Source: Bradyrhizobium erythrophlei (GTDB lineage: Bacteria; Pseudomonadota; Alphaproteobacteria; Rhizobiales; Xanthobacteraceae). From it: a stretch of DNA of 64,000 nt. The stretch covers positions 1,787,501 through 1,851,500 of the forward strand of contig FSRD01000001.1 in the NCBI GenBank assembly GCA_900129675.1, given 5' to 3'. Within the stretch, counting starts at the first letter, position 1; every line of letters begins with the position of its first letter. This document shows positions 25,071 to 36,619 of the stretch, piece after piece. The notes under the pieces are model-generated. The model searched no databases. It was given only the letters and a program-made list of their open reading frames with translations, and was not told the origin of the DNA. Made by a program: the position numbers and the translations under genes.

Positions 25071-25161
25071 TCGTCATGCCCGCGCTTGTCGCGGGCATCC
25101 ACGTCTTCCTTCTTCGAGCCAAAGACGTGGATGGCCGGGACGAGCCCGGCCATGACGACGG
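25071..25161. repeat. Bradyrhizobium-type intergenic palindrome
   Basis: CGTCATGCCCGCGC...GCGGGCATCCACGTCTT followed by AAGACGTGGATGGCCGGG...CCCGGCCATGACGACGG: mirror-arranged hairpins with outer ends CGTCATG/CATGACG. A related but different element lies at 39830-39915. Non-coding. Confidence 0.7.
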
Positions 25162-25276
25162 AGGGGGCGCCTCCGGGGCCTTGTTTTCTTCATATTGCAT
25201 CGCAATTGATGTAATTGGATAAGCCCTTGGTGACGCTGCGGATGCAAAACGCGCGGGATATTTCAGGAGAATTTCG

Positions 25277-26254
25277 ATGTCGCTTGATTCAGATGTGATC
25301 GTCGATCGCCGCAGGATCCGCCGCAAGCTGACCTTCTGGCGGGTGGCTGCAGTGGTGGTCGCGATTGCCGCGATTGGCGCCGTCGGCGTGATCGCGACGG
25401 GCGGACGCGGCTCGCTGACGGGCGGTGGCTCGATCGCGCGGATCAGCATCGAGGGCTTGATCCGCAGCGATCAGGAGCGCGTCGCGGCGCTGGAGCGGCT
25501 GGAAAAATCGCAGGCTGCGGCGGTTATCGTGCATATCAATTCGCCGGGCGGTACTACCGCCGGCTCCGAGCAGCTCTACGACGCGCTGGTGCGCCTGAAA
25601 GCCAAGAAGCCGCTGGTCGTGGTCGTCGAGGGGCTGGCCGCGTCGGGCGGCTACATCACGGCGATTGCGGCCGATCACATCATCGCCCAGCAGAGCTCGC
25701 TGGTTGGTTCGATCGGCGTGCTGTTCCAGTTTCCGAATTTCACCGAGCTTCTGAAAACCGTTGGCGTCAAGGTCGAGGAAGTGAAGTCGTCGCCGCTGAA
25801 AGCCGCACCCAACGGCTTTGAACCGACCAGCCCGGAAGCCCGCGCGGCGCTCGACGCGCTGGTGAAGGATTCCTACGCCTGGTTCCGCGGCCTCGTGAAA
25901 GAGCGCCGCGGCATGGACGACGCGCTGCTCGAAAAGGTCGCGGACGGACGGGTCTTCACCGGCCGCCAGGCGGTCGACCTCAAGCTGATCGACCAGCTCG
26001 GCGATGAGAAAGCCGCGATCGCATGGCTGGTCGCCGAGAAGAAGATCAAGAGCGATCTGCCGGTGCGCGATTTCAAGCTGAGCCCGCGCTTTGGCGACCT
26101 GACTTTCCTGCGAACGGCGGCTTCCATTACGCTGGATGCGTTCGGGCTGGGCTCGGTGGCGCGCCAGATCGAGCAGGCCGGCGTGGCACAGGCGGTCGAT
26201 CGCCTTGGACTCGACGGAATGCTGGCATTGTGGCGTCCCGCAGGACCGAATTGA
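25277..26254 (+). CDS. sppA: Signal peptide peptidase SppA (S49 family)
   Basis: Membrane-anchored serine protease that degrades leftover signal peptides. At 325 residues it is the short, single-domain form (E. coli SppA is about 618). One N-terminal membrane helix (WRVAAVVVAIAAIGAVGVIAT) is followed by the S49 domain. The nucleophile Ser is in VVEGLAASGGYITAIAAD and the general-base Lys in VEEVKSSPLKAAPNGFEPTS; INSPGGTTAGSEQLYDAL is the oxyanion region. CAGGAG lies just before ATG 25277. It lies between rpsA and ihfB. Confidence 0.93.
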   Translation: MSLDSDVIVDRRRIRRKLTFWRVAAVVVAIAAIGAVGVIATGGRGSLTGGGSIARISIEGLIRSDQERVAALERLEKSQAAAVIVHINSPGGTTAGSEQLYDALVRLKAKKPLVVVVEGLAASGGYITAIAADHIIAQQSSLVGSIGVLFQFPNFTELLKTVGVKVEEVKSSPLKAAPNGFEPTSPEARAALDALVKDSYAWFRGLVKERRGMDDALLEKVADGRVFTGRQAVDLKLIDQLGDEKAAIAWLVAEKKIKSDLPVRDFKLSPRFGDLTFLRTAASITLDAFGLGSVARQIEQAGVAQAVDRLGLDGMLALWRPAGPN

Positions 26255-26425
26255 ACCGCGCGGGTGCGTCCTGGCCGCGGTTTCCCGCTCTGCTTGTATG
26301 GTCACAAACCCCCTTCGGGGCGTTTGTCACGTGCTTTTGCGTCGCCCAATTTTGATTTAGCGTCTTGACAGTTCAAGGCATTTTCACGGAAATGCATATC
26401 CGCAGGCTCCCGGATCCCAGTTTCG

Positions 26426-26731
26426 ATGATCAAATCCGAACTCGTTCAGCGCATCGCCGAGCACAACCCGCATCTCTACCAGCGGGATGTGGAGAACATT
26501 GTGAATGCGATCCTCGATGAAATCGTCGCAGCTTTGGCGCGCGGCGACCGGGTCGAGCTGCGTGGTTTCGGCGCTTTCTCGGTGAAACATCGTCCCGCCC
26601 GGGCCGGCCGCAATCCGCGCACCGGCGCGCATGTGCCGGTCGACCAGAAGAGCGTTCCGTTTTTCAAGACGGGCAAGGAGATGCGCGAGCGTCTGAACCG
26701 CGACAGCGTCTCGCCGGAAGCCGGCGCGTAG
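26426..26731 (+). CDS. ihfB: Integration host factor subunit beta
   Basis: DNA-bending protein, heterodimer with IhfA, used at sigma-54 promoters, in recombination and replication. It has 101 residues: [32 protein letters not shown] (helices), [25 protein letters not shown] with the intercalating Pro of the DNA-binding arm, then [15 protein letters not shown]. The N-x-x-L and R-G-F-G-x-F signatures distinguish it as IHF/HU; order rpsA-(sppA)-ihfB supports the beta subunit. Confidence 0.95.
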   Translation: MIKSELVQRIAEHNPHLYQRDVENIVNAILDEIVAALARGDRVELRGFGAFSVKHRPARAGRNPRTGAHVPVDQKSVPFFKTGKEMRERLNRDSVSPEAGA

Positions 26732-26808
26732 GGCGTTACGCGGTCCGACGATCGGGGCCGTATTGCGGGACATCTTTCCGCCGACCTCCATCAATACGAG
26801 AGATGGTC

Positions 26809-27201
26809 ATGCGAAAATTCTTTACGGCGCTGGTGGTCATTCCCCTCGGGCTGATCTTCATCGTATTCGCGGTCGCCAACCGTCATTGGGTGACGGTGTC
26901 GTTCGATCCGTTCAACTCCACCGATCCGACCGTGGCCGTGACGCTGCCGCTGTTTGTCGTGATCATCGCGGTGGCCATCCTGGGGGTGGCCGCGGGCGGC
27001 TCGGCGACCTGGTTCCGCCAGCGCCACTGGCGCCGCGCCGCGCGCCAGCATGAGGCCGACGCCCGCCGGGCGCGGGCGGAAGCCGCCGATTTGCGGGCTG
27101 CTTCGCTGGCCTCCCGGGGCGAACCGCAGCGCCTGCCGGCGTTGACGCAGCGCGGTATTTACGGGGCCTCCGGGCGAGACAAGCAGGGCGCGACGTTGTA
27201 G
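26809..27201 (+). CDS. LapA/DUF1049 domain membrane protein
   Basis: A 130-residue protein with two membrane helices, [30 protein letters not shown] and [19 protein letters not shown], and a basic then coiled-coil-like cytoplasmic tail ([31 protein letters not shown]). This is the LapA (LipopolysAccharide assembly protein A) domain pattern; in E. coli LapAB controls LpxC turnover. ATG 26809 is preferred to 26803 because GAGAG sits 6 bp before it. It follows ihfB, as lapA does in E. coli; a lapB partner is not in the window. Confidence 0.85.
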   Translation: MRKFFTALVVIPLGLIFIVFAVANRHWVTVSFDPFNSTDPTVAVTLPLFVVIIAVAILGVAAGGSATWFRQRHWRRAARQHEADARRARAEAADLRAASLASRGEPQRLPALTQRGIYGASGRDKQGATL

Positions 27202-27264
27202 AACCCGCCCCGTCAGCTCCGTTCCAACCCTGTTCTGGCGGCTCGAACCCGCGCCCGAGAGACC

Positions 27265-27920
27265 ATGTCCCTGCTTGTCAAAATTTGCGGCCTGTCCACG
27301 CGCGAGACGCTCGACGTCGCGCTGCAGGCCGGCGCGGACATGGTGGGCTTCGTGTTCTTTCCGCCGTCGCCGCGGCATCTCAGCCTCGAGACGGCGCGCG
27401 AGCTGGGCAAGCAGGCCAAAGGCCGCGCCGTCAAGGTGGCGCTGACCGTCGACGCCGACGATGCGACGCTCGAAAACATCGTCGAGACGCTGCAGCCGGA
27501 CATTTTCCAGCTGCACGGCAAGGAAACCATCGCGCGGCTGCGCGACATCAAGCAAAAATTCGGTCTGCCGGTCATGAAGGTGCTTGCCGTCGAGACCGCG
27601 GCGGACCTCGCAGCCCTGCCGGGCTTTGCCAGCGTCGCCGACCGGATCCTGTTCGACGCCCGCGCGCCCAAGGGCGCCACCCGTCCGGGCGGCCTCGGCG
27701 CGGTGTTCGACTGGCACGTGCTGGAAAAGCTCGATCTCAAACTGCCGTTCATGGTCTCGGGCGGGCTCAATGCCGACAATGTCGCGGAGGCGGTTCGCGT
27801 CACCCGCGCCGGCGGCGTCGACGTGTCCTCGGGCGTCGAGCGCTCGCCAGGCCACAAGGATCCCGAGATGATCCGCGCCTTTATCCGCGCCGCGCGCGCC
27901 ACCGAAGAATTGATGGTTCG

Positions 27921-27924
<4 letters not shown>
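27265..27924 (+). CDS. trpF: Phosphoribosylanthranilate isomerase
   Basis: Amadori rearrangement step of tryptophan synthesis. A 219-residue TIM barrel with catalytic Cys in [15 protein letters not shown] (residue 7) and Asp in VALTVDADD; phosphate-binding loops are [16 protein letters not shown] and [24 protein letters not shown]. Its TGA overlaps the ATG of trpB (ATGA at 27921), so trpF-trpB are translationally coupled. Confidence 0.96.
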
Positions 27925-29138
<1,214 letters not shown>

Positions 29139-29193
29139 CTGTCGGGCGTCGCTCTTTCCTGCACCTTTCCTCTAGCACAGCGAATGCCGTACC

Positions 29194-30030
29194 ATGACCA
29201 CCCGCATCGACGCACGCTTTGCCGAACTTGCCAAACAGGGCCGCTCGGCCTTTGTCACCTTCCTGATGGCCGGCGATCCCGATCCGAAAACCTCGCTCGA
29301 TATCATCAAGGCGCTGCCGAAGGCGGGCGCCGACATTATCGAGATCGGCATGCCCTTCACCGATCCGATGGCGGATGGGCCGTCGATTCAGGCGGCGGGT
29401 CTGCGCGCGCTGAAGGCCGGCATGACGTTGAAGAAGACGCTGGAGATGGTGCGCGGCTTCCGCAAGGACGACAACGCGACGCCGCTGGTGCTGATGGGTT
29501 ATTACAATCCGATCTACATCTACGGCGTCGACAAGTTCCTGGTCGATGCGAAGGCCGCCGGCGTCGACGGATTGATCATCGTCGACCTGCCGCCGGAGGA
29601 AGACACCGAATTGTGCCTGCCGGCGATGAAGGCTGGGCTCAATTTCATCCGCCTGGCGACACCGACCACCGACGACAAGCGGCTGCCCGCGGTGCTCGCG
29701 AATACGTCGGGCTTTGTCTATTACGTTTCGATCACCGGCATCACCGGCAGCGCCAGCGCCGACTCCAACGTGGTCGGCGAGGCCGTCGCGCGCATCAAGC
29801 GGCATACCAAGCTGCCGGTCTGCGTCGGCTTCGGCATCCGCACGCCGGAGGCCGCACGCGCGATCGCCGAAAACGCCAATGGCGCCGTGGTCGGCACCGC
29901 GCTGGTCGATGCCTTGCGCGCCAGCCTCGATGCCGAAGGGCGCGCGACCGCCAAAACCGTACCCGCCGTGGCCGATCTGGTATCCTCGCTGGCGCAGGGC
30001 GTCCGGGGAGCCAGACAGGCCGCGGAATAA
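29194..30030 (+). CDS. trpA: Tryptophan synthase alpha chain
   Basis: Cleaves indole-3-glycerol phosphate and channels indole to TrpB. A 278-residue TIM barrel. Catalytic Glu and Asp are in [46 protein letters not shown] and [13 protein letters not shown] are the phosphate and substrate loops. ATG 29194 follows trpB after 55 bp. Together with trpF-trpB it makes an accD/folC-linked cluster, the usual alphaproteobacterial arrangement. Confidence 0.97.
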   Translation: MTTRIDARFAELAKQGRSAFVTFLMAGDPDPKTSLDIIKALPKAGADIIEIGMPFTDPMADGPSIQAAGLRALKAGMTLKKTLEMVRGFRKDDNATPLVLMGYYNPIYIYGVDKFLVDAKAAGVDGLIIVDLPPEEDTELCLPAMKAGLNFIRLATPTTDDKRLPAVLANTSGFVYYVSITGITGSASADSNVVGEAVARIKRHTKLPVCVGFGIRTPEAARAIAENANGAVVGTALVDALRASLDAEGRATAKTVPAVADLVSSLAQGVRGARQAAE

Positions 30031-30057
30031 GCCATAATTGCGGTGGAGAAGGCTGGG

Positions 30058-30090
30058 CATGATCCGGAAAAGCGGGTCAGGTTTTCCGTA
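30058..30090. repeat. Partial REP-like element
   Basis: ATGATCCGGAAAAGCGGG-TCAGG-TTTTCCG repeats the right half of the palindrome at 19918-19963. It lies just after trpA. Confidence 0.5.
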
Positions 30091-30157
30091 GAGGTCAAGC
30101 TTAACTAAAAGTCGGCGGCTTGCCGGGCTCGGTCCGGGCCGCCATATAGTCAAACGT

Positions 30158-30209
30158 AGCGTTTTCGAGCGAAGTGGGCACCGGTTCGCATGAAGAAAAC
30201 GCGTCAAAA
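30158..30209. repeat. 52-bp dispersed repeat, copy 2
   Basis: AGCGTTTTCGAGCGAAGTGG...AAGAAAACGCGTCAAAA, the same element as 10226-10277 with only a few base differences. It ends 39 bp before the accD start codon, so it must lie within or beside the accD promoter or leader. Confidence 0.8.
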
Positions 30210-30248
30210 TAAAACAGATGCGTATTTGACCGCATTTTGGAGCGAACC

Positions 30249-31190
30249 ATGAATTGGCTCACCAACGTCGTCCGGCCGAAGATCCGCAACATCCTGCGCC
30301 GCGAAACGCCGGAGAATTTGTGGATCAAGTGCCCGGATTCCGGGCAGCTCGTGTTCTACAAGGACGTCGAGGCCAATCAGTTCGTGATTCCCGGCTCGAA
30401 CTACCACATGCGCATGGGCGCGGCAGCGCGGCTGAAATCGATCTTCGACAACGAGACCTGGTACGACATCGCGCTGCCGGACGTGTCCGCCGATCCGCTC
30501 AAATTCCGCGACGAGCGCAAATATGTCGACCGCATCAAGGATGCCCGCGCAAAAACCGGACTGAACGACGCCATCAAGGTCGGCTATGGCAAGCTCGAAG
30601 GCGCAGGCGTCGTCGTCGCGGTGCAGGATTTCGATTTCATGGGCGGCTCGCTCGGCATGGCCGCGGGCGAAGCGATCGTGCGCGGGCTCGAGCTTGCGGT
30701 CGAAAAGAAATCGCCGTTCATCGTATTTGCGGCCTCCGGCGGCGCGCGGATGCAGGAAGGCATTTTGTCGCTGATGCAGATGCCGCGCACCACCGTCGGC
30801 GTGCAGATGCTGCGCGAGGCGAAGCTGCCCTACATCGTGGTGCTGACCAATCCGACCACCGGCGGCGTCACCGCGTCCTACGCCATGCTGGGCGATGTGC
30901 AGATCGCCGAGCCCGGCGCGCTGATCGGCTTTGCCGGCGCGCGCGTCATCGAGCAGACCATTCGCGAGAAGTTGCCGGAAGGATTTCAGCGCGCCGAATA
31001 TCTGCGCGACCACGGCATGGTCGACATGGTGGTGCATCGCCATGAGATGCGTCCGACCCTGGCGCGGCTCTGCCGCTTGCTGATGAAGTCGCCGGCGCTG
31101 GAAACCGCCTCGAAGCCCACACCGCAGGTTATCGATCCGGCCCAGATCGTGCAGGCTCCGGACGCGGTGCCGGCAGCGCCCCACGCGTGA
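30249..31190 (+). CDS. accD: Acetyl-CoA carboxylase carboxyltransferase subunit beta
   Basis: Beta half of the carboxyltransferase that makes malonyl-CoA. It has 313 residues with the crotonase-like core: [65 protein letters not shown]. The N-terminal zinc ribbon is degenerate: in [20 protein letters not shown] then [11 protein letters not shown] only the first of the usual four Cys remains. Start ATG 30249; the open frame begins at 30237. It overlaps folC by 4 bp (GTGA). C-terminal Pro/Ala-rich tail. Confidence 0.95.
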   Translation: MNWLTNVVRPKIRNILRRETPENLWIKCPDSGQLVFYKDVEANQFVIPGSNYHMRMGAAARLKSIFDNETWYDIALPDVSADPLKFRDERKYVDRIKDARAKTGLNDAIKVGYGKLEGAGVVVAVQDFDFMGGSLGMAAGEAIVRGLELAVEKKSPFIVFAASGGARMQEGILSLMQMPRTTVGVQMLREAKLPYIVVLTNPTTGGVTASYAMLGDVQIAEPGALIGFAGARVIEQTIREKLPEGFQRAEYLRDHGMVDMVVHRHEMRPTLARLCRLLMKSPALETASKPTPQVIDPAQIVQAPDAVPAAPHA

Positions 31191-32530
31191 ACGCACCTGC
31201 GGCCAAACCGCAGCCTTCGGTCGGCGATTTGATCGCGCGGCTGTCGGCGCTGCATCCCAAACGCATCGATCTCAGCCTCGATCGCATGCATCGGCTGCTG
31301 GCCCGGCTCGACCATCCCGAACGCAAGCTGCCGCCGGTGATTCACGTCGCCGGCACCAACGGCAAGGGATCGACGATCGCCTATCTGCGCGCGATCCTCG
31401 AGGCCGCGGGCCTGCGCGTCCATGTCTTCACCTCGCCCTATCTGGTCCGGATCAACGAGTGCTACCGACTTGGCCATGCCGGCGGCGGCCGGCTCGTTGG
31501 CGACGACGAGTTGGGCGCCGTGCTCGAGCATTGCGAGCGCGTCAATGCGGGTGATCCCATCACCATTTTCGAAGCCGAAACCGCGGCGGCCTTTTGCCTG
31601 TTCGCGCAACATCCGGCCGACGTGGCGCTGCTGGAAGTCGGGCTCGGCGGCCGGCTGGATTCCACCAATGTGATCGAGGCGCCGCTCGCCACCGTGATCG
31701 CGCCTGTCAGCATGGACCACACCGAATTCCTCGGCGACACGCTGACCGCGATTGCCGGTGAGAAGGCCGCGATCATCAAGCGCAACACGCCCGTGATCTG
31801 CGCCGAGCAGTTTGCCGAGGCCATGGCGGTGGTCGAGGCACAGGCGAATCGCATGCGCGCCCCGCTGCACGCGGCCGGGCAGCAATGGCATGTCAGCGTC
31901 GAGCGCGGGCGGCTGGTCTATCAGGACGATCGCGGCCTGATGGATCTCGCCGCGCCAAAACTGTTCGGCCGGCATCAATTCGACAATGCAGGGCTCGCGA
32001 TTGCGACGTTGCGTGCACAGTCCGTTTTCCGGATCGATGCGACGGCATTCGAGGCCGGTGTCGTCAGCGCCGAATGGCCGGCCCGGATGCAGCGCCTGGT
32101 ATCGGGCGCGCTGGTCGATCAGGGGCCAAAGGCTTGCGAGGTCTGGCTCGACGGCGGGCACAATGCCGAGGGCGGGCGCGTCGCCGCGGCGGCGCTCGGC
32201 GATCTCGAGGAACGGGTGTCGCGCCCGCTGGTGGTCATCGCGAGCATGATGGCTAACAAGGATGCGGCGGGATTCCTCGCCAATTTCGCAGGATTGACGC
32301 GTCATATCATCGCCGTGCCGATACCGGATCGCGACAACGCGATGCCGCCGGACCGGCTGGCGGACGCCGCGCGCGCGCACGGGATGCGCGTGGAGATCGC
32401 GGCCAGCGTCGAAGCCGCGCTGCAGACATTGTCGCGCCTTGCCTATGAAGTGCCGCCCCGTATCCTGATCACAGGCTCGCTGTATCTTGCCGGCCATGTG
32501 CTGGCCATCAACGGCACGCCGCCGGGATAG
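31187..32530 (+). CDS. folC: Bifunctional folylpolyglutamate synthase/dihydrofolate synthase
   Basis: Adds glutamate to dihydropteroate and to folates. It has 447 residues of the Mur ligase type: P-loop [55 protein letters not shown] (carbamylated-Lys and Mg region), [12 protein letters not shown] and the C-terminal [12 protein letters not shown]. The GTG start at 31187 overlaps the accD stop, a pairing found widely in proteobacteria. Confidence 0.95.
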   Translation: MNAPAAKPQPSVGDLIARLSALHPKRIDLSLDRMHRLLARLDHPERKLPPVIHVAGTNGKGSTIAYLRAILEAAGLRVHVFTSPYLVRINECYRLGHAGGGRLVGDDELGAVLEHCERVNAGDPITIFEAETAAAFCLFAQHPADVALLEVGLGGRLDSTNVIEAPLATVIAPVSMDHTEFLGDTLTAIAGEKAAIIKRNTPVICAEQFAEAMAVVEAQANRMRAPLHAAGQQWHVSVERGRLVYQDDRGLMDLAAPKLFGRHQFDNAGLAIATLRAQSVFRIDATAFEAGVVSAEWPARMQRLVSGALVDQGPKACEVWLDGGHNAEGGRVAAAALGDLEERVSRPLVVIASMMANKDAAGFLANFAGLTRHIIAVPIPDRDNAMPPDRLADAARAHGMRVEIAASVEAALQTLSRLAYEVPPRILITGSLYLAGHVLAINGTPPG

Positions 32531-32534
32531 GTCG

Positions 32535-32633
32535 ATGCCGGGAATGACGATGCGCTTTGCCGCGATTGCGGATGTTCATGGAAACTATCTGGCGCTGGTG
32601 GTGCTGCGCTGCGTCCTGGGCACGCACATGTGA
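32535..32633 (+). pseudogene. Remnant of a metallophosphoesterase gene
   Basis: Only the first codons of a calcineurin-like phosphoesterase survive. From ATG 32550 it reads RFAAIADVHGNYLAL, the D-x-H metal-binding start of the family, then LRCVLGTHM and a stop. The normal enzyme is about 240 residues. It sits 4 bp after folC; the rest of the gene appears deleted, with the trxA terminator now adjoining the break. Confidence 0.65.
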
Positions 32634-32644
32634 AAAGGACAAAG

Positions 32645-32671
32645 CAAAACGGCCGGCTATTCGCCGGCCGT
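32645..32671 (-). terminator. Intrinsic terminator of trxA
   Basis: On the minus strand, perfect 9-bp arms ACGGCCGGC/GCCGGCCGT (32649-32657 and 32663-32671) around five bases, followed by TTTTGCTTTG. It lies 25 bp after the trxA stop and would also block read-through from folC. Confidence 0.8.
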
Positions 32672-32696
32672 CATACCAATCACAGTGCGAAACGGA

Positions 32697-33017
32697 TCAG
32701 ACCGCCGCGGTAATCCACTGCTGCAGCTTCTGCTTCGGCGCAGCGCCGACCTGACGGGAGGCCATCTCGCCGCCCTTGAAGATCATCAGGGTCGGGATCG
32801 ACATCACGCCGTATTTCGAGGCCGTCTTCGGGCTCTCGTCGACGTTGAGCTTCACGATCTTGACCTTGTCGCCCATCGCGCCGGAAATCTCGTCCAGCGC
32901 CGGCGCGATCATGCGGCATGGGCCGCACCATTCGGCCCAGAAATCGACCACGACCGGGCCGCTCGCATTGAGCACCTCGGCTTCGAAATCGGCGTCAGAA
33001 ACCTTGCCAACGGCCAT
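32697..33017 (-). CDS. trxA: Thioredoxin 1
   Basis: General disulfide reductase, 106 residues. Active site [16 protein letters not shown] with the WCGPC motif, buried Asp in VVVDFWAEW, cis-Pro in [13 protein letters not shown]. Start ATG 33017 ([11 protein letters not shown]) is used; the longer open frame has no family match. It lies downstream of addA (92 bp), the conserved addB-addA-trxA order. Confidence 0.96.
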   Translation of the reverse strand: MAVGKVSDADFEAEVLNASGPVVVDFWAEWCGPCRMIAPALDEISGAMGDKVKIVKLNVDESPKTASKYGVMSIPTLMIFKGGEMASRQVGAAPKQKLQQWITAAV

Positions 33018-33109
33018 TGCAGTACCTCGTTCGGTTGAAAGATTAAGGGCGCGGATGAGAATCGCGCCTGACATGATGGGCTCAGACGTATGAACGCGAT
33101 CCTGCCGGG

Positions 33110-36100
33110 TCAAGCACGGTCATCCCTTCGGATAAGGGTTGCCAGTTGCGCGTCCAGCGCAGGGGTAGAAATCTCCATCAATTCAGGGGTTTCGGTCCAA
33201 AGCAGCGCGGCCCGGACCGGTTTCTGAGGATAAAGTTTTTGCAGCACCGCCCGGTAGAGCGCGAGCTGCCGGACATAGCCTTGGGGCGCCTCGGCCGCCA
33301 GGCTGGGCGGGGCATGGTTGGTCTTGTAGTCGACGATCAGGACCTCGGAAGGCGTCACCACCAGCCGGTCGATCTGCCCGGAGACCAGCGCTTTTGGCTG
33401 TCCCGGCCGCTCCAGCCGCCCGACGATTGACACTTCCGCGCGGCTGCCCGGCGCAAATACCGGCGCAAAGCGGGCATCCGCGATCAGGGCCAGTGCTGCT
33501 TCCGCGAGCGCCTTCTGCTCGTCCGCGCTCCAGCCGTCGGCGTTGCGGGCGAGATAGGCCAAAGCGGCCTCGCGCCGGCGGTCGGTGGCGATATCGGGCA
33601 GCGATTGCAGCAGCCGGTGCACCAGCGTGCCGCGCTGCAGGGCACGGGCGCGCAGCGTGATCGATTCGCCGGTCCGGACCTGATGGCCGTCGCCATCGCC
33701 GGGATCGGAAGGGCGCAACAGGCCGCCAGCGGCCGTCTCCGATGGCGCAGGCGTGCGCAACCACGACGGCAGCTCGATCGGCGCGGCCGCTGCCGAAGCC
33801 GCGACTGTGCCGTCGGAGATATCGGCCTCCTCGGCCCGCGCATAGCGCTTCACCACGCCATGAGGTGTTTGCAGTTCCGCAAGTTGCAGTCCGGAATTGG
33901 CGAGGCCTTTGGTGATCAAATCGTACCAGGAGGATTTGCGCACGCTATTCATGTTGCCCGGCAGGCAGCCGCCGACGATCAGCCGGTCGGCGGCGCGCGT
34001 CATCGCGACATAGAGCAGGCGGCGGTATTCATCCTCGGTGTCGGCCAGCATGGCTATGCGCGCGGCGGCGACGCTTGAGGGATCGTCGGCCTTCCGGCCG
34101 GCCCAGACCACGATACCGGGCGCATGCGGCCCGGCATTGCCTTGCGGCAGGTTGATCAGTTTCAGCCGCTGGGTGTCCGAAGGCGACGTCGTGGTGTCGA
34201 CCAGGAACACGACGGAGGCTTCCAGGCCCTTGGCGCCGTGCACGGTCATGACGCGGACTTCGTCGCGTGAGATCTCCATGTCGCGCTTCACCTCGGTGTC
34301 GGCCGCACGCAGCCAGGCCATGAAGCCCTGCAGCGAGGCCGGCGCCTTGCGCTCATAGTTCAGCGCCAGTTCCAGAAATTCGTCGAGCGCGTCATTGGCT
34401 TCATGTCCGAGCCGGTTGAGGATGCGCGCGCGGCCGCCATCGCCGCCGAGCAGCCAGGCGTAGAACGCGAACGGGGCTTGGCTCAGGCAATGGCGCTCGC
34501 AGTGCTGCAGACGCGCTAGCGCATCCCTGAACTTGCCGTCCGTCGCGGCATGCGCGGTCAATGCCTCGCGCAATGGCATTTTGCGCTGCCAGGCCAGTTG
34601 GAACAGATCGTCGTCGGTGAGCCCGAACAGCGGGCTCTTGAGCGCCACCGCCAGCGCCAGATCGTCCTGCGGCAGCAGCAGCGCGTCGGCGAGGTTCATC
34701 AGATCGATGATCGCGATGTGTTCGGTCAGCTTGAGCCGGTCGGCGCCCGCCACCGGAATACTGGCGTGCTTCAACGCCTGGATCACCGCGTCGAACGCGT
34801 TGCCGCGCCGGCGCACCAGCACCAGCACGTCGCCATACCGCAACCGGCGGCGGCCGCCGGTGCTGCCGGTCATGGTGCCGCCTTCCACCAGCGCCTTGAT
34901 CTCGGCTTGAATGCGTTTTGCGAGCTTTACTTCCGGGCTGGTCACCGAGACGCCGTCGAACGGCGCGCGCCAGCCCTCGATGTCCTGCTTGCCGTCGGTT
35001 TCCGCCAATTCCCAGAGGTCGATCAGGCCGGGACCGGCGTCGGCGAGCGAATGGTGGATCGGGTAGCCGTTCTCGACCGCATGAATGCTGCGGTAGATCG
35101 CCTCGTCGCGAAACACGTGGTCGACCGATTGCAGGATCGTCGGTCCCGACCGGAACGAATAGGTGAACGATACCGGATCGAATTTCAGCCCGGCGTCGGT
35201 GAACTTCTTCTGCAGGCCCCGGCGGCGCAGGTCGAATTCACGCGGGGCGGCGCCCTGAAACGAGAATATCGACTGCTTCTCGTCGCCGACCGCGAAGACC
35301 GTTCGGATCACGCCGTCGCGCGCACCGGCGCCCGAGGTGAATTCGGAGATGATGTGCGCGACGATGTCCCATTGCCGGGGGCTGGTGTCCTGCGCCTCGT
35401 CGATCAGCACATGATCGACGCCACGATCGAGCTTGTAATGTACCCAGCCGGAAGAAACCCGGTCCAGCATGGCAAGCGTCTTGTCGATCAAATCGTCATA
35501 ATCGAGCAGGCCGCGTTCCTGCTTCTCGCGCCGGTAGTTCGCTGCCGCCGCGGTCGCGATATGCAGCAGCGCCTCGGTGCGGTCGCGGGCCGTGACCGCG
35601 CGGCGGCGCTCGATCAGGGGGGCGAGACGACTGATTTCGGCTTCGAACAGACGGCCAATCGCAGGATTGTCCCGCACAAAGTTCTTTGTCACCACCGATT
35701 TGCGCGGCGTGCGGTCCGTGTCGGTCAGGAAAACGCCGAGATATTCATCCACTTGGGCTGCCCCGGAAAACAGCAATGCCGCCCGGAGCTGCGCTGCCTG
35801 ACCTTGGTCGGTTTTGCTACCGGTATCGAGAACAAGTGCCGTCTGTTCCCAGCGCGATCGCGGCAGGTTCGGTCCATCCAGAATCTCGCGCTCGACGTCT
35901 TCGATGCGGTTGCCGGCGGCAACGCCGAGTGCGGCCGACAGTTGCGCCGCTGCGGCGTGCGCGCTGCCGGCGGCATCGGTCCAGGCCATGAAATGATCGC
36001 GGCTGAGACAGGCCTCGTGCACCACATCCTTGAAGGTGACGTCGGCGGCGCTAGCCATCGCCATGGTGAGCGCGCGCCCCGTGGCGCTGTCGGGATTGCG

Positions 36101-36619
36101 GGACGCCTCCAGCAGCACGGAAAGATTGGCGCGCTCCATCATCTCGTTCTGGTCGCGGTCGTCGAGCACCGCGAACCGCGCCGGCACATTGGCCTCGAAC
36201 GGAAATTGCTGCAGCAGGCGGGTGCACAGCGCGTGGATGGTCTGCACCTTCAGCCCGCCCGGCGTCTCCAGCGCGCAGGCAAATAGTTTGCGCGCCGCCT
36301 TCCGCAGCTTTGCATTGACGTGGGGGATGCCCGCCTCGCGGATCGCGGCGTCGAGCGCCTCGTCGCCAAGCGTGACCCAATGGCCGAGCGTGGAAAACAC
36401 CCGCTCGGCCATGTTGGCGGCGGCGGCTTTGGTGAAGGTGATGCATAGAATCTTTTCCGGCGGCACGCCCTCGAGCAGCAGGCGGATCACCCGCTGCACC
36501 AGCACATGGGTCTTGCCCGAACCGGCATTGGCCGAGACGAACGCGGAAGCCGCCGGATCGGACGCGCGCGCCTGCGTGGCGCGGACGGCATCGGGAATGG
36601 CGCGGGGTGCCTTCACCAT
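33110..36619 (-). CDS. addA: Double-strand break repair helicase AddA
   Basis: UvrD-like helicase-nuclease subunit of AddAB, the alphaproteobacterial RecBCD counterpart, which resects DNA ends and responds to Chi-like sites. It has 1169 residues. Walker [23 protein letters not shown], motif [17 protein letters not shown], motif [21 protein letters not shown], motif [22 protein letters not shown]. The C-terminal RecB-type nuclease has [22 protein letters not shown]. Start ATG 36619 overlaps the addB stop by 7 bp. Confidence 0.95.
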   Translation of the reverse strand: MVKAPRAIPDAVRATQARASDPAASAFVSANAGSGKTHVLVQRVIRLLLEGVPPEKILCITFTKAAAANMAERVFSTLGHWVTLGDEALDAAIREAGIPHVNAKLRKAARKLFACALETPGGLKVQTIHALCTRLLQQFPFEANVPARFAVLDDRDQNEMMERANLSVLLEASRNPDSATGRALTMAMASAADVTFKDVVHEACLSRDHFMAWTDAAGSAHAAAAQLSAALGVAAGNRIEDVEREILDGPNLPRSRWEQTALVLDTGSKTDQGQAAQLRAALLFSGAAQVDEYLGVFLTDTDRTPRKSVVTKNFVRDNPAIGRLFEAEISRLAPLIERRRAVTARDRTEALLHIATAAAANYRREKQERGLLDYDDLIDKTLAMLDRVSSGWVHYKLDRGVDHVLIDEAQDTSPRQWDIVAHIISEFTSGAGARDGVIRTVFAVGDEKQSIFSFQGAAPREFDLRRRGLQKKFTDAGLKFDPVSFTYSFRSGPTILQSVDHVFRDEAIYRSIHAVENGYPIHHSLADAGPGLIDLWELAETDGKQDIEGWRAPFDGVSVTSPEVKLAKRIQAEIKALVEGGTMTGSTGGRRRLRYGDVLVLVRRRGNAFDAVIQALKHASIPVAGADRLKLTEHIAIIDLMNLADALLLPQDDLALAVALKSPLFGLTDDDLFQLAWQRKMPLREALTAHAATDGKFRDALARLQHCERHCLSQAPFAFYAWLLGGDGGRARILNRLGHEANDALDEFLELALNYERKAPASLQGFMAWLRAADTEVKRDMEISRDEVRVMTVHGAKGLEASVVFLVDTTTSPSDTQRLKLINLPQGNAGPHAPGIVVWAGRKADDPSSVAAARIAMLADTEDEYRRLLYVAMTRAADRLIVGGCLPGNMNSVRKSSWYDLITKGLANSGLQLAELQTPHGVVKRYARAEEADISDGTVAASAAAAPIELPSWLRTPAPSETAAGGLLRPSDPGDGDGHQVRTGESITLRARALQRGTLVHRLLQSLPDIATDRRREAALAYLARNADGWSADEQKALAEAALALIADARFAPVFAPGSRAEVSIVGRLERPGQPKALVSGQIDRLVVTPSEVLIVDYKTNHAPPSLAAEAPQGYVRQLALYRAVLQKLYPQKPVRAALLWTETPELMEISTPALDAQLATLIRRDDRA

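Noticed and set aside
24113..25222. 369-codon frame within rpsA
   Set aside because: Arg/Gly/His-rich out-of-frame reading of rpsA with no domain.
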